From Kryptolebias marmoratus (taxonomy: Eukaryota > Chordata > Actinopteri > Cyprinodontiformes > Rivulidae): a stretch of DNA of 64,000 nt. This document shows, piece by piece, positions 26,018 through 38,529 of the stretch (its first letter is position 1; each line of letters starts with the position of its first letter). The notes under the pieces are model-generated. The model was not told the origin of the DNA. It did no database searches and was given only the letters and a program-made list of their open reading frames with translations. The DNA is taken from contig NC_051452.1 of assembly GCF_001649575.2 (NCBI RefSeq), positions 14,893,865 through 14,957,864 of the forward strand. Reading direction: 5' to 3'. The translations under genes were made by a program, and so were the position numbers.

Positions 26018-26466
26018 GTGAGTGCTCAGGGCTGCCAGCTGTGCATGCGTGCTTGCGTGTGTGTGGGGGGCTCAGGTGGCCCATGCAGCACCTGATGCAT
26101 CAGTTTGACTTCAAAGTGCCACTGGCTTCAGGTTGCTCCCTTTCCCAAAAAAGGAGTCAACACATAAGTCTCCTTGTTTTTTTTTAGATGTGAAGAAATG
26201 GTTCAAATTCTGTTTACCTTTGGTTTATTCTCCCAAGATGATTTAACACATTAAGGCTGCTTTGCCACATCTGGCACAGGGTGGGTTAAATCTGTGTAAG
26301 ATGCAAGGAAATCTCAAGACTATTAAGGCATTCTGGAGTGAAAAGTGCCACTCATTGTCAGTGGTCATATGAGAAATGGCCTTTTTTTCTGTCAGAACAT
26401 GGATTATGATGCTTGGAGACACTCCTAACGGTAAAACTCAGGAAAAATAGCATCTTATTAAGTTCA

Positions 26467-26980
26467 GTCCACACTAGTGTTGTGTCGTACATGAACAAGT
26501 CATTCGAGAGCACAAACTCAACCAAAACACTTTATTCACTGATTTGTTCCTTACTTAGTTCAGTTGAGTTCCGCGGGAGTGGAACTTCCGCGTTCTGTGA
26601 CTCACTCATGACGTAAATCTAAACGACACAGCAGCGTGCGCCGTGTGGCCGGGTTGGGATATACTCAGTAAATGTACTGCTGATTCGTGCATGCGCAGAA
26701 ACAACATACTGCTGCTGAGGAGTGATCCATATAATGACCATAATGGTCATTTTCTGCATCTTTGAAATATGTTTGTATGTCTTATAAGCCCATGGGGGAT
26801 GGGCACCTTTTACGGTGTATGGCACAAAAGAACTAAATGAAACTAACTAGCTAACTAACTAATAAACTGTGTGAATTGAAGGATTCGATGAACAAATCTT
26901 TTTAAATGACTCATTTTAATGAACTGATTCTAGTGATTCAGTTCACTTAAAGAGATGCTGTTTCCATCACTAGTCCACCC
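26467..26980. mobile_element. hAT-type MITE (498 bp) with 8-bp duplication
   Basis: The element 26475-26972 begins TAGTGTTG and ends CATCACTA (reverse complement TAGTGATG, 7 of 8 identical). It is flanked by GTCCACAC (26467-26474) and GTCCACCC (26973-26980), 7 of 8 identical. Subterminal GAAC/GTTC-rich words (ACATGAACAAGTCATTCGA; GATTCAGTTCACTTAAAG) suit hAT transposase binding. There is no ORF of note, so it is nonautonomous. Confidence 0.8.
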
Positions 26981-27968
26981 TCATCTAGTCTAGTTCATCT
27001 TTAGCTCTTCCTAGCTTTATACTTTATGTGTGCTTGCTGTTCCTCCAAAGTGAGAAGTCCAAACTGGTTATATTTGGCTTTCCTCTTAACAGCATTTTAT
27101 TTTTTTTATCCTGAGTTTTGTATTGGACTTATCTTCAAATATACATTATTGCTTGATCAGTATTTTTGCCTTGCATTTTATATTTCAAGTAAAGAAGTCA
27201 GCCTGTTCCTCCTGTTAGTTTTTAACTGTTATTAAAATCATCTTTATTGAAAATGACTGTAAAGTCACTGGAAATAGTTGATGTGGCTAGAGGTAGATTG
27301 ATTGACTGATTAGTTCGCCAATTAATTAAGCCCATTTTTGCCATTTAAAAAAAAATATTGGCATTAGCCATGCCTGATTATACAAAGTCAATTATTGGGA
27401 GGCAAATCTGTGGGCAGCACAGAGTTGTGTGTGACTCTGTACACCCATGTCAAACACTGCTTCCTGTGACGAGGGTGCTTTTTATGGCCAGGGTGGGCTT
27501 TTCTTTACAACACCAGTAGACCCCAAATGAAGCTGGCTGCAATATTAGGCTAAATTCTGAATAAACATTGTTATGTCTACCAGGAAAAATATTAAGGCTT
27601 TAACAGCTTATATATATTGAGTGTATATATGTATATGTATATGTATTGAGTGTTTACAGTGTGCTTAAAAGATTTAGCTCCCTGTGCTGTTTCCACTATC
27701 AACCAGTACTCCACTGTTACCATTTGCTTCAATTGCATTTTTTTTCTCTCTAAAATCTAGCAACCACATTATGTGTATGCACATTAGGCTTTTATGGTTA
27801 TGGGCCCAAAAAAGCTTTGACTTTTGGTTACTTGCTGTTCTGATTTCTAAAGTTCAGCAATGGATTTGATCAAATTGGGCGACCTTAGTATGGTTTTAAA
27901 TTAGCCAACAAAAGATGCAGTTCCTATTTAGCCAGTGAATCATTAAAGAAAACATGAAGAAATACCAT

Positions 27969-28627
27969 TAAAACCAGGAGTTTATGCCCTATTACCTTGC
28001 TCCTTCTGGGGTATGGCTGTTGCGGTGCTACTGCTGCCTGCCCGGTGTGTTGGGGGCCTCTCCTGCTTGGTGTTGGGCGGTTTTTCTGCCTTGGGCTGGT
28101 GTGGGTGCCGGGCCGTTGGGGGGTAAGGTCCCAGGCTTAGCCTGCACGGCATGAGGTGGTGGCAGGGCTGGGTTGGGGGGTGGGGTGGGGTGGGGTTGGG
28201 GGGTGGATGCCCTGCGTTTCTCCCCGTACTTCTTTGTCCTGGGGACTGCTGGCCCTGTGCTTCGCTGGCAACCTACCTGTGCAGACACACAGCTGCCTTG
28301 GGGTGGTGCCCGGTATCTGTTTGCCTGGGACTGCTGCTGCCCTCTGGGGCTGGATCCACCTGTCCTTTCTGCTCTTGGGGGCTATAGATGGCAGGCCTTC
28401 TGCTGTTCTTTTTTAACTTTGCATCTCCAGGTGGCATACTCTCAAATAGACACCCACATAACATGAACACACATTATTATTATTGTTATTGACTTTTTTA
28501 TTTTTTATGTATTTTTTTGACAGGGTCTATACACTTACACCCCCCACCCCTACCCCTTGCACACAAACCTGATATGCCATAACAGGACAAAAAATAAAAA
28601 ATAAAAAAATAAAACCAGGAGTTTATG
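27969..28627 (+). mobile_element. Retroposed insert with 18-bp duplication and A-rich tail
   Basis: TAAAACCAGGAGTTTATG occurs perfectly at 27969-27986 and 28610-28627. Between them is a 623-bp block (27987-28609) of unlike composition: GC-rich, strongly G-biased, ending in an A-rich AAAATAAAAAATAAAAAAAT tail. These are the marks of LINE-machinery retroposition. A G-rich run at 28175-28203 could form a quadruplex, as in L1 3' UTRs, so a 5'-truncated L1-clade LINE is the favoured identity. A processed noncoding RNA is possible. No coding frame was recognised. Confidence 0.85.
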
Positions 28628-28929
28628 ATTTTGAAGCTGAAATGAGTGCGAGTGTGACCGGTGTATTGACTGGTATGGCTGAGGTTTGTTTTTCAGTCTT
28701 TGTATTTCAGCAACAACAAATGCTGTGTGTGCTATTAAGATCAGCCACGCTGAAGAAACCAATAGCTTTCTTCTGAGGTTAGGGTTGAAGTGAGTTTTCT
28801 TTGTGCAGTCAACTTGAAAAAATCCATGCTGAAGAGAGGATAGTTGAGAAAAAAATAAATGACTGCAGTCCCTAAAACCCTAAAAGACAGCAGTTGAAAG
28901 GACTGCAAAAACCATGGTAACAAAAGTCA

Positions 28930-29700
28930 TGGTAACAAGAAAGTCCACCCTCTTTCAGTTCTAAGACCACATTTATAAAATGATTCGAGTCAAGCTCAAG
29001 AGAACAAAAAGACAACAGATTCTGTTGTGTCATTATCTAATAAACAAGAACAAATTGGACAAGCTTTGAGTGAAAAACTGCAACCAGCTGCTTGTAGAAC
29101 CTCCTTTAGGAGCAATAACTCAGTAGGACTTAACCAGTTTGGTTGTTGAGGAATTTTAGCCCACTCTTCTTTCCATCATTGCTTTAGCTCATTGAGATTT
29201 TTCTGCTCAGCTCTCTGAAGGTCCAGCCACAGCGTTTCAGTCAGGTTTGGGTCTGGACTTTACCTGGACCAATGCAGCACCTTGATTCTTTTCTTTTTGA
29301 GGCGTTCTGTTGTAGATTAGCTACTGTGTTTGGGATCTTTGTTCTGTTTGGTCCAAGCTTCAGCTGTCAGACAGACGGCCTCACATTTGACTCCAGAATC
29401 CTTTGGTCTACAGAGGAGTTCATGGTCAACTTGATGACTGCAAGGAGCCCAAACCATCAACCCTCCACTGCCGTGCAGACTGTTGAGGTGTTTGTGTTGA
29501 TAGACTGTTTGTTTTTTTTTCCAAACACTCATAACTTTTCCATTTTTGTTTAATAAAGAATGACACGGTGGAATTCGTTGTGCGTTGTTTTTACACTTGA
29601 TGTTAGATTAGAATAATTTTAGAACTTTGTAAGGACCAGACCATTTGTATTATGTTCTGATATGTAAAACCCAATATTTGAAAATGGGTGGACCTTTTTT
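28930..29700 (-). mobile_element. Tc1-like transposon, internally deleted (family A)
   Basis: Long terminal inverted repeats (about 28935-29050 and 29560-29700) share the GTGTCATTAT / AATGACACGGTGGAAT pair with the copy at 38530-40010. The minus-strand frame at 29317-29532 retains GGLMVW and NKDPKHSS, the GG-VW and NDPKH segments of Tc1 transposases. Half the transposase is deleted, so this copy is dead. Confidence 0.85.
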
Positions 29701-31269
29701 TTTTTTTCCCCATTAACTGTAAGTTTATGTAGGACATGAAAAGGTATCTCAGGTTCAAAATAAATCCCTCTACATACACTTCACTACAGCCTAATTAAAA
29801 TCAAGGCAGTCAGAGTTTGTTTATTAGTAATAATAAATTGACATGGTGTAAAAGTTGTCTTTAATTTTTTTTTTTTTTAAATGTCAACCTGTGAAAATAA
29901 ATGGCATACGTCTTCTTTAAATGGTGTGTTACCGGCTAGTTTCATAGTGGATAACTTTGACTTCAGAGTCGGTTGAACCTGGAGCGTTTTGCCCGCGCAA
30001 ACGGCCGAAACCCTGAAGGGGCAGCATTCAGTTGTGACGGTTTTCTTTGCGGCAAAGTCCAGTTTTTGAAACGACGCCGGGGCTGAGTGGCTGGGAAAGC
30101 TGTTCATTAGCCCGTGCACTTTAGGAAGGATGTAGCTTACGTCCCTGCAGACCAATGTGAGCACGGTGCGATGTGTGGTTCTGCTTCTTATCCCATCAAT
30201 TATAGGTTTCTGTAAGGCAGGCTGAGCACAGAGGCCTCTTATAATTCACTCTGCTGCTTCCCATTTTCCAGTGTGAGCTTTTTAACAAGCTGTTAGTACT
30301 CCGAGGCTGTCGCCGTCGGTGGTGACTGATGGGATCTGCATTATTTCTGATAATCCGATGTGCGTATGGCTCTTATGACTCTTAAGTGCAGATCACAACT
30401 TGCATGACAGCTGGTGTTGTTTTAATGCGTTATAGGGTGAGATCCGGAGCCGCATGACCTGCAGCATGTGTCCCAATAATTAACTTCCTTTATGTAACTT
30501 GGATCAGTTTCAGCGCAAATATGGATTCACTTTGAGAATAAGTTTAGCAGAATAGAAACAGGCCATTAGTTTTTACTGTGTTTTTGTTATTGATGGGTAT
30601 TAATACAGCTGTGTATGAGTTATGGTATTTACGGTAAAAATCAATAAACTACACTCGAGCGGTTCCCAAGGATTATTGGATTTTTGGATGAGTTATTAGC
30701 AGTCAGCCAAAGTAACAAGACCCTTTGACTTTCTATTTTTTAATGGCCTGAATTGCAAAAGGAAAAGTAAAAGTTTTGGAACTAAAGCAACTAACTAAAT
30801 GACACGGCTGTTTCACTGTGGAACAGCTTGCTGTCCCATCCTAAATATGTGGGTTTGGCAGAATTCTAACCGTAACCACAGACATTGTTTGAAGGCTTTT
30901 TCATGGTTGTTTTTAGTTTTGATAATTTGCCATTTCAACCCCCCAAAAAGAAAACATTTATGTCTAAAATTGTCAGATCAGCTGAAACATATTGCACTAT
31001 ATTTTCATGGTTAGGGATTACTGATCACAATCTTTTGTTCACAATACAGATTATAAACAGACTAAAACCAAAGTAAGTTGCTGTCTTAAAACAACTTCAA
31101 TCATAAAAACTGCCAGGTTTGTATTAGTTAAATATGTACTTGGAATTCTATGGTTCATTTTAAACATGAATATGTGGATTCATTTATTAGTACCTTTTTG
31201 CTAAAGAAAGAAAACCTCAGAAAGGTCACTGAAATAACTTGAAACTGATAAAAGTAATAGGAAGAAAAA

Positions 31270-32190
31270 TTACTGAAAATGCACAAATCAGTCACTTCTT
31301 CAACAGAATTATTTAGAAAAGTATTTTAAAAACAATCTAAGGAAACTGACCTTTACTAAAAGAATTGTACCATTGATATTTTGTTGCACAACCTTTTGAG
31401 GCAACCAAGTGATTTCTGTAGCTTTCTCTGAGTCTTCTGCACCTGTATAATAGTCATGTTTGGTTTTGAGCCATTCTTGGTTTTTAGCTGTGTGTTTTGG
31501 GTCATTAGCCTGTTGAAGGACCCACGACTTGAGACTGAGACCAAACCTTCTGACTCTGAGCAGCACATTTGGCTCCAGAAAGCCTTGATAGTCTTCAGAT
31601 TTCATTGGACCATGAACAGATTCAAGACCCCCTGAGTCAGATGGAGCAAAGCAGTTCAGAACAGAACTGAGCCTCCTCCATGTTCCACTGTAGGTACAGG
31701 GTTCTTTTCTTTGGATGTTTCATTTTTGGCTCTGTGAACACAGAGCTCATGGGATTTGTTGTCAAAAAGCTCCAGTTTTGTCTTATCTGTCCAATGGACA
31801 TTCTGACAGAAGCTTTGTGGTTTCTCAGTGTGCATTTTAGTAAATTCTCATCTGGGGATTTTTGTTTGTTATCCTCAGTCGTCTTTGATTAAGTCCACTT
31901 TGACTTAAACAGACCGATAGTGTGATCTGGCACTGATGGAGTTTGATTATCTGTGTCCTCTATTTGTCATCAGTTGTCCTCTTGTGGACACATCCAGAGA
32001 GGTTGTCTCTAGTCCTTTGGACTAACCTTCTAAATAATCTGAGCAGCTGTAGTCATAGGAACATCTAGCTGCTTGGTGATGCTCTTATAGTCTTTACCTT
32101 TAACATGATGTCCATCATTGTCTTTCTAAACTCCCAAACTCCATGTTCAGTGTGATCCACACCATGATCACATAAAGCCTAAATATACAA
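31270..32190 (-). mobile_element. Tc1-like transposon, decayed (family B)
   Basis: The minus-strand frame at 31309-31605 encodes VLQQANDPKHTAKNQEW, matching the QQDNDPKHTA motif that carries the second catalytic Asp of Tc1 transposases; here the first D of QQDND is replaced by A. The rest of the transposase can be followed as DNA up to about 32150 with frameshifts. No intact gene is present. Confidence 0.85.
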
Positions 32191-33179
32191 TTTTGGGAAG
32201 TGAAGTTTTAAGATGGTAGTAATCCACTTTGGTCTTGGCTTTGCACAGGCTAGCCATTAGCTCATCAATCCAGCCAGAATTAAACTCTGTTTATCCAAAC
32301 TGAGGTTTTTCAAAGAGCTATCTAGATATTATTAGTTCATTATTGGTTCATTGTTTCACAGAACCCAACTTCAGAATGTCCGAAGGCCCTCTTTAGGAAA
32401 AAGAAATGCCTCTTTCTGCTGCAAATAAATCCCAGCTTCAGCAACATGCTTCGGCTTTATCTGAGTTAGCAGAGTATACTTTTATTTAGCCAATTGTTTA
32501 AGCTTTAGGTATCTAAACCAGTTAATGTTATTTAAAGAAGTTCTGTCACTACTGTCTGGTTAAATATTCAGTTGGCAGACATTAGAAGCAGCCCACTATG
32601 GTCCAGGGGACATCAGACAACAGGGATTGGGAGCTGAGGTGTACTTAGTGACCCTGATACTAATCAAACATAAAATAAATAACTTGACCAGAGCCGTGAT
32701 TTGATGACTGTAGAAACAAACATAATGAACCTGATGTGAAGCAGTAGTTAAAGTATGTTTCTTCTCATCCTAAAATGTTTTTTCTTCCTGTTAATTTCTG
32801 ACTCAACAGCCTGGCAGTGCAATTTTGATTCCTATGAACTACTTGTGTTTCTGCCTCTGTGTGAATGAGTGGTGTTCTTTAGGAGGTTCAAGAAAACCCA
32901 GAGGCAGAAAGGTGACAGATCAGGCCAGAAACGGCTTACAGAACTGTTCCAGATGATAGTATCCCTGGAGACATATGTGTGGGGTCAAAGGTTGACAGAG
33001 TCAGATAAAGAAAGAGAAATGCTCAAGGGAATGGGTAGGGCGAGATGAGCAGTTTCTTTTTTTTCCCTCCTTTGCTGCTGAGAGTGGAGTGAATCAGTCT
33101 GTGAGATGGTAAGCATTCACCCTAAATTCAGTTTTTATATAGTCTGAACATTTCACAGTTGTGAAAAAAAAAAACATTT

Positions 33180-34665
33180 TAAAACATATATTACGTTTTT
33201 TCCAAAAAACTGGAAATCAAAAAAGGTATACAAACCTTAATTCGACAAAAGGTGGAACCTTGTGTAAAGTTTAAACAAAAACAGAATTCAGCGATTTGCA
33301 AATATCTTTAACTAATATTTTATTCACAATAGAACATAGTAAACATATCAAATGTTCAAACTGAGAACTGTACCATTTTAGGGAAAAAAATTAGGTAATT
33401 TAAATTTGATGGCAGCAACACATCTATAAAATGTTGGAACAGGGGCAACCGAAGGCTGTAAAAGTGGTACAAATAAACAACTGAATCTCTCAGAAGTAAA
33501 GATGGGCAGAGGTTCACCAGTCTGAGAAAAACTGTCTAAAAATAGTCGACCAATGTCAGAAAAATGTTCTTCAGTGGAAAATTAGGAAACTAAATATCTC
33601 ATCATCTACAGTTCATAATATCATCAAAAGATTTCAAGAATCTGGGGAAATCTCTGAGCTCAACGGAAAAGACTGAAAGTTAATTTTGGATGTCTGTGAT
33701 AGTTGGGCCCTCAGGGGCCACTGCATTAAAAACAGGTCTGATTCTGTTCTGAACATCACTGCATGGACTCAGGAACACTTCCACAGATCACCCTCTGTAA
33801 ACAGTTTGCAGCACCATCCGTGGTTAAAGCTCTATCAGGCAGAGAAGAAGCCAGATTTGAACGTCACCCAGAAACTCTGCTGCTGTCTTTTCTGGACCAA
33901 AGCTCAGTTAAAATAGACTGATACATAGAGGAGAACTGTTCTGGGGTCAGAATAAATAAAATTTGAAATTCTTCTTTGAAACCACGAACACCACATCCTT
34001 CTTAATTAAGATGTAAGGAACTATCTAGTCTGTTATCAGCACACAATTCAAAAGCCAGCCTCTCTGATGGTATGGGGGTGCATTAGTGCTTATACAGCAG
34101 CTTACACATCTAGAAAGGAACCATCAATGCAGAAAAGTATGTAAAATTTTAGAACAACCTCTGCTCCCATCCAGACGTCTTTTTCAGGGAAGTCCTTCTA
34201 TATTTCAGCAACAATGTTAAACCACACACTGCATCCATTCCATCAGCAGGGCTTCATAGTAGAAGAGTCCAGGTGCTGAACTGACCTGCCTGCAGTCCAG
34301 ACCTCTGAAATCCAGGAAAGACCCAGAACTGTTGAACAGCTAGAATCCTCCATCATACAGGAATGGGCCAACATTCCTCTAAAACCTGCAGCAGCTGATC
34401 TCCTCAGGTCCTTGATGTTTACAGACTGTTAATAAAATTAGAGATGATGCTTCACAAAGGGAAAAATGGGCCTGGAACAACTTTTTGGAGCTGTGTTGCT
34501 GCCATCAAAATCAGAATTACCTTTTTTTCTTCATTTAAACATTTGATATGTTTACTGTGCTCCGTTGTCAGTAAAATATGGGTTTATGAGATTTCCAAAT
34601 CATTGCATTCTGTTTGTATTAACATTTTACACATTGTCCCAACATTTTCTGAATTTGGCTTTTAG
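33180..34665 (+). mobile_element. Tc1-like transposon (family C), nearly full length but broken
   Basis: Ends pair as inverted repeats: AAACATATCAAATGTT near 33341 and AACATTTGATATGTTT near 34539, with further matches out to the CCCAACATTTT end. The body includes GATGGGCAGAGGTTCACCAG (the transposase start region), TGTCTTTTCTGGACCAAAGC and TGGTATGGGGGTGCATTAGT, all in + orientation. Multiple stops disrupt the transposase. A reverse partial copy lies at 46430-47250. Confidence 0.8.
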
Positions 34666-35094
34666 TTGTTTACCCCAGATTACATAGCATCCTTTCAGTG
34701 ATTTGTGGACGGATGTTTTCTGAGCTCTCCCCTGCACAAAACCCTCTGGGATTGTTTGTTGACTAAGCCAACAAGTTTGTAATTTAAGGCTATAAAACAT
34801 GTTGTCATGGGACCGACATCTAAAACTTGAGGCTTTTGAGTTTTGAGTACATCTTACTTCAAACAAGTTTTGTCCTCTTAACGAAACGAGTTCTGAAAAG
34901 AGGACGTTCACTTTAGGTTGACTGTAATAAACCGTGGCCATTTTACGGTGCATGGGCTTATCTTTTTAATATTGGACCATCTGCTTTCTATGTCCACCAA
35001 AGTAAAGCATGAAGGCTCAGCACCTGTCGTCTTTCTAATATCGGGACAAAATGTTTTTATAGCTGGAGTAAATAAGACAAACAAGTAGAGGAAG

Positions 35095-35195
35095 GCAGCT
35101 CGGGGTATGTGGAACTGGAGGTAGGGTGATGTTCTACAAGCTGCTGGATGAGGGGGTGGATTTAGCTTTTCCATTTTGGCTTCGTTAGTATTTAT
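35095..35195 (+). mobile_element. Short family A Tc1 fragment (3' end)
   Basis: TTCTACAAGCTGCTGGATGA, GGGGGTGGATTTAGC and TTTTCCATTTTGGCTTCGTT match the transposase 3' end of the copy near 39770-39835. The rest is missing. Confidence 0.6.
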
Positions 35196-35649
35196 AATTT
35201 AACTCGTTTTGATGCATGAATGCTTGCAAAAAAGAAACATCTCAAATATCTTTGGCCAGTTGGTATTGATAAATCTTTCATTTCAGATACATTAGTTAAC
35301 TGTGGGCAAAGTTAAAGGATTTAATTACTTTTGATTTCACTCTAACAGGTCTGTTCCTCTGCAGCAGCAAACACAACTTCAGTTCGAATCAGTCTGCTCA
35401 GCAAATAATACTAACGTGGACACAAATACCTTTGTGTTTCAGAAGTCTTCCAGACTATTGCAGTGGACATACCCTCCCTCTACTGCTTGGTCTACAGGGG
35501 ACTTTAATATAAAGAGCTTCATGTATCTGACTCTCAGTGCCTGCAGAGGAGAAAAGCCATTCAGTGTTCTGTAGCTAAAAATGAAAACCAGCAATAAGTA
35601 GCTAAACACCAAATATGAAGCAAGCATGGTGAAATGGACTTGAAAAAGC

Positions 35650-36445
35650 ACAAAATATTAAGGATTGGATGACATCTCAATGCATTTCTATAAGGGGAAA
35701 AATGTAAATAAAGACGGGCCTCATTCACATATTTAAAGAAAAAAAACAAAACTTACCTCCACACGTCACTGCTCAACCGAGAAGTCTTTGTCACGCTGCT
35801 GTAAAGTGGTATGGGGTTCTGTGGTATGGAACCATTTTTATAAGTATAAGTACATGCGCATGGTATGCCAATGAAAGGCAAATGGCGCTGAACGGTAGCT
35901 AAAAGGTAAATGGGGCAAAACAGTAGCTAAAAGAAGTAAAATGGTGCAAATGGAAGGATAAAGCCAGCAAAATTGTAGCTTAAACTTTAACATGAGCAAA
36001 GCATTTGCTAAAAGCTCAAATTAGCAAAGCGGTTGTTACAATGAGTAAAACCATAGTTAAGTGTTACAATTACCAAAACTGTAGCTATGAGCTAAAATTA
36101 GCATCCAGAACTAAAAGCTAATACCAACAAAACAGTAAATTAAAGACAAAAATTAGCCAAGCAAAAGCAAAGTTAAATTGCCAAAACAAACTAAAAGCTA
36201 AACGTAGCATTGCAGTAGTCAAAAGCTAAAATTAGACAAGGTTAAGAAAATGCTACAAGATAATCTTGTAAACGTACAAGATTAGCTAAAGGCTAAACGG
36301 TAACTAAAAGCTAAAGTAGGTATATTGAAACCAATTTCAAAGAGCACAGTCTTTCAAGGATTTGGAGAATTCTCTGTATGAGGGGAAAAAAGTAAATAAA
36401 GTTAATATGTCAAAAAGTATAAAGTTACAAATCCCATATGTCACA
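35650..36445. mobile_element. Composite element with AGCTAAA minisatellite (locus 3)
   Basis: 35890-36320 has the GCTAAAA/AGCAAAA word array. It is bracketed by two related unique blocks. One, at 35655-35720, reads ATCTCAATGCATTTCTATAA ... GGGGAAAAATGTAAATAAAG. The other, at 36325-36440, reads ATTTCAAAGAGCACAGTCTT ... GGGGAAAAAAGTAAATAAAG. The blocks are in direct orientation about 690 bp apart. The second is shared with 22825-22915. Confidence 0.6.
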
Positions 36446-37172
36446 TCAGTAATGCCCTGAATGGGCTAAACATTTTGATATATGAATGGGTAAAATAGAT
36501 GAAAGTATGCTGAAGTAGTAATAGTCCAAAATGAGTATGAGAGAAACTAGATAAACAGGAAAACAAAACTGTGAACGCTCCCACAAAAAATAATTTAGCA
36601 CAAAAAATCAAACCACTATTATGTTTACTGTAAATATGAAAAGAAGCCCCTGAGAGGCTGAAGCCTTACTAAAGACCATGAGATGTACAGTAGATAATAT
36701 TGGCTGTACATCTTCATTTGGCTGATTTTTTTTTTTCCAATTCCATTGTGAGAAATGGCACAAAACCTGAGACTTGTGCCTTAAGGCTGACTGACACTGT
36801 TAGATTCTAAATTCAAAATTTATGTACACAACTCCAGTCAAAAATATTCACTTGATGTTTTTAAATGTTGTTTTGTCATTGTATTGTGATAAAAGCAAAA
36901 TCCATTTCAATTGCACATCACATAAAAAATAAAATCACTGAAATGTCTAAATTTTGGCATAAAATGTCAGATTTCATTCAGACAACTTTGAATCAAACTA
37001 TTTACATGCTATTTGATTAATGTTTTGGCTTTTTTGGTCATTTTTATCTATATAAAAGCTAAATAAATTTTAAAAATTTGCAATTAACAACAAACTTTTT
37101 ACTACTTTGAACAAAACATGTTATTATTTTGATTTTTCCACACATCTCCAGCTGACATTTTATCATAGTTCA

Positions 37173-37517
37173 GGGGTGGCTGTGGATCAGTGGTTAGAGG
37201 TGGTTAGAGCAGTCGTCCTCCAATGAGAGAGCTGGAGGTTTGATTCCTGGCAGCAGTCACATGTTGAAGTGTCCCTGAGCAAGACACTGAACCCTCACTA
37301 TCTCCGATGTGTGCCCCATCGGTGTATGAATGGAGTTTAAAGCACTGATTAGACTCTATAGAATTATTTATCCAGATTATCTTTGTAGAGATGTAGCAAA
37401 GTGCTGTATGGATGTGTGTGGATGGGTAAATGAGGCCACAGATTGGGTTGTAAAACGCTTTGAATAACCTGGTTGACGAGAAAGGTGCTATATAAGTACA
37501 GTCCATTTACCATTTTA
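37173..37517 (+). mobile_element. tRNA-derived SINE (second family)
   Basis: The tRNA-like head GGGGTGGCTGTGGATCAG starts at 37173, and the B box GGTTTGATTCC at 37237-37247 fits GGTTYGANNCC. The head carries a local duplication of GGTTAGAG. The body has GTGTCCCTGAGCAAGACACT and GTGTATGAATGGAG and ends GTGCTATATAAGTACAGTCC. An inverted second copy lies at 42955-43255. Confidence 0.85.
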
Positions 37518-37519
37518 CC

Positions 37520-37760
37520 ATTTATTTTAGGGTGTGGTACCTCTCATTGTATGGTACAGCAATAAAATCTGTTTGGTTTAGTCAAGATTCTGCTAAAATA
37601 TATATTTTTTCAACTGTGTTTAAAATCCCTGTTAAGGGCTAACCTTCAATATTTTCAATACCAGGGTAATTCCCAATAATTCCCTGTTAATTTCCATGGA
37701 AAATTTCCGACTTTGAGAATGCCCAGAACTTTGCAGCCCAGAACAATAGAGTATGATTAG
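37520..37760 (+). repeat. Dispersed repeat W (GGAATTAATGGGAAT-like)
   Basis: GGTGTGGTACCTCTCATTGT, TGGTACAGCAATAAAATCTG and AATTCCCTGTTAATTTCCAT recur at 42270-42660 (+) and 63800-63960 (-); a weaker likeness is at 40840-40960. It is unclassified, without coding potential. Confidence 0.6.
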
Positions 37761-38529
37761 ATCAGAACTGTTTTTTTTGCTTTTTTACGACACAAAGAGG
37801 GATCCACTGTTATCATTGAAGACGACATGATGCTGTTAGAATATTAGACGTATTTATTACTAGGTCCGAGTTATAAACAAATAAAAAGGTAGAACGATAA
37901 GACCAAGAGCGAGACAAACTGATTTGATCTGCGCAAACCATACAGGTGTAACAAATCCAGGAAACAGTGAAAGTGCGGAACAGCAATATTTGTGAGAATG
38001 ATCTCAGCCTCTGCCCTTCACACACCTCTCCCTGTCTATATATATCTGCTGGCTGCTGTTCTGCACTTCTTGGTGTTGTCTGCAGCATGCTGACTCCTCT
38101 CCTCCACCATGTACCCCTCTTACAGTATGTGAAGCTGTTTTTTTTTTCTTGTTAATCCCCTGACTCGAGTTGAGTATAAACCTTTCCCTCTGTCCTTTCC
38201 CGCCCCGAAGGAGATTGCGCTTGTCAGCACAATCTCTGGCACATTCTGAATGCTTTATGATTTGTCTCTTTGCCTTCCACTCTCGGTGACCTCTATAGGG
38301 GCTGTGGCTGTCATTTACCAGGAACTGTGCCTTGACGTTTAAATAATAAGCCCTTTCTTGGTCTGCTTATAAGAGCTATTTTTTAAAACTTAAAAAGATC
38401 TCTGCTTCTTTGTAGTTTGACTTTGGTGTGATTTTTAATAGATTTTGCTAGAATAGCAAAAAATAGTTTGTCCTAAAAACGTCATTGTTTACCAGCGAAG
38501 TCTTCTTGTTTAACATGATAATCCTTTTT

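Noticed and set aside
28028..28470. Overlapping Pro-rich and Trp/Gly-rich frames
   Set aside because: They lie in the GC-rich retroposed insert and reflect its base bias; no conserved coding pattern.
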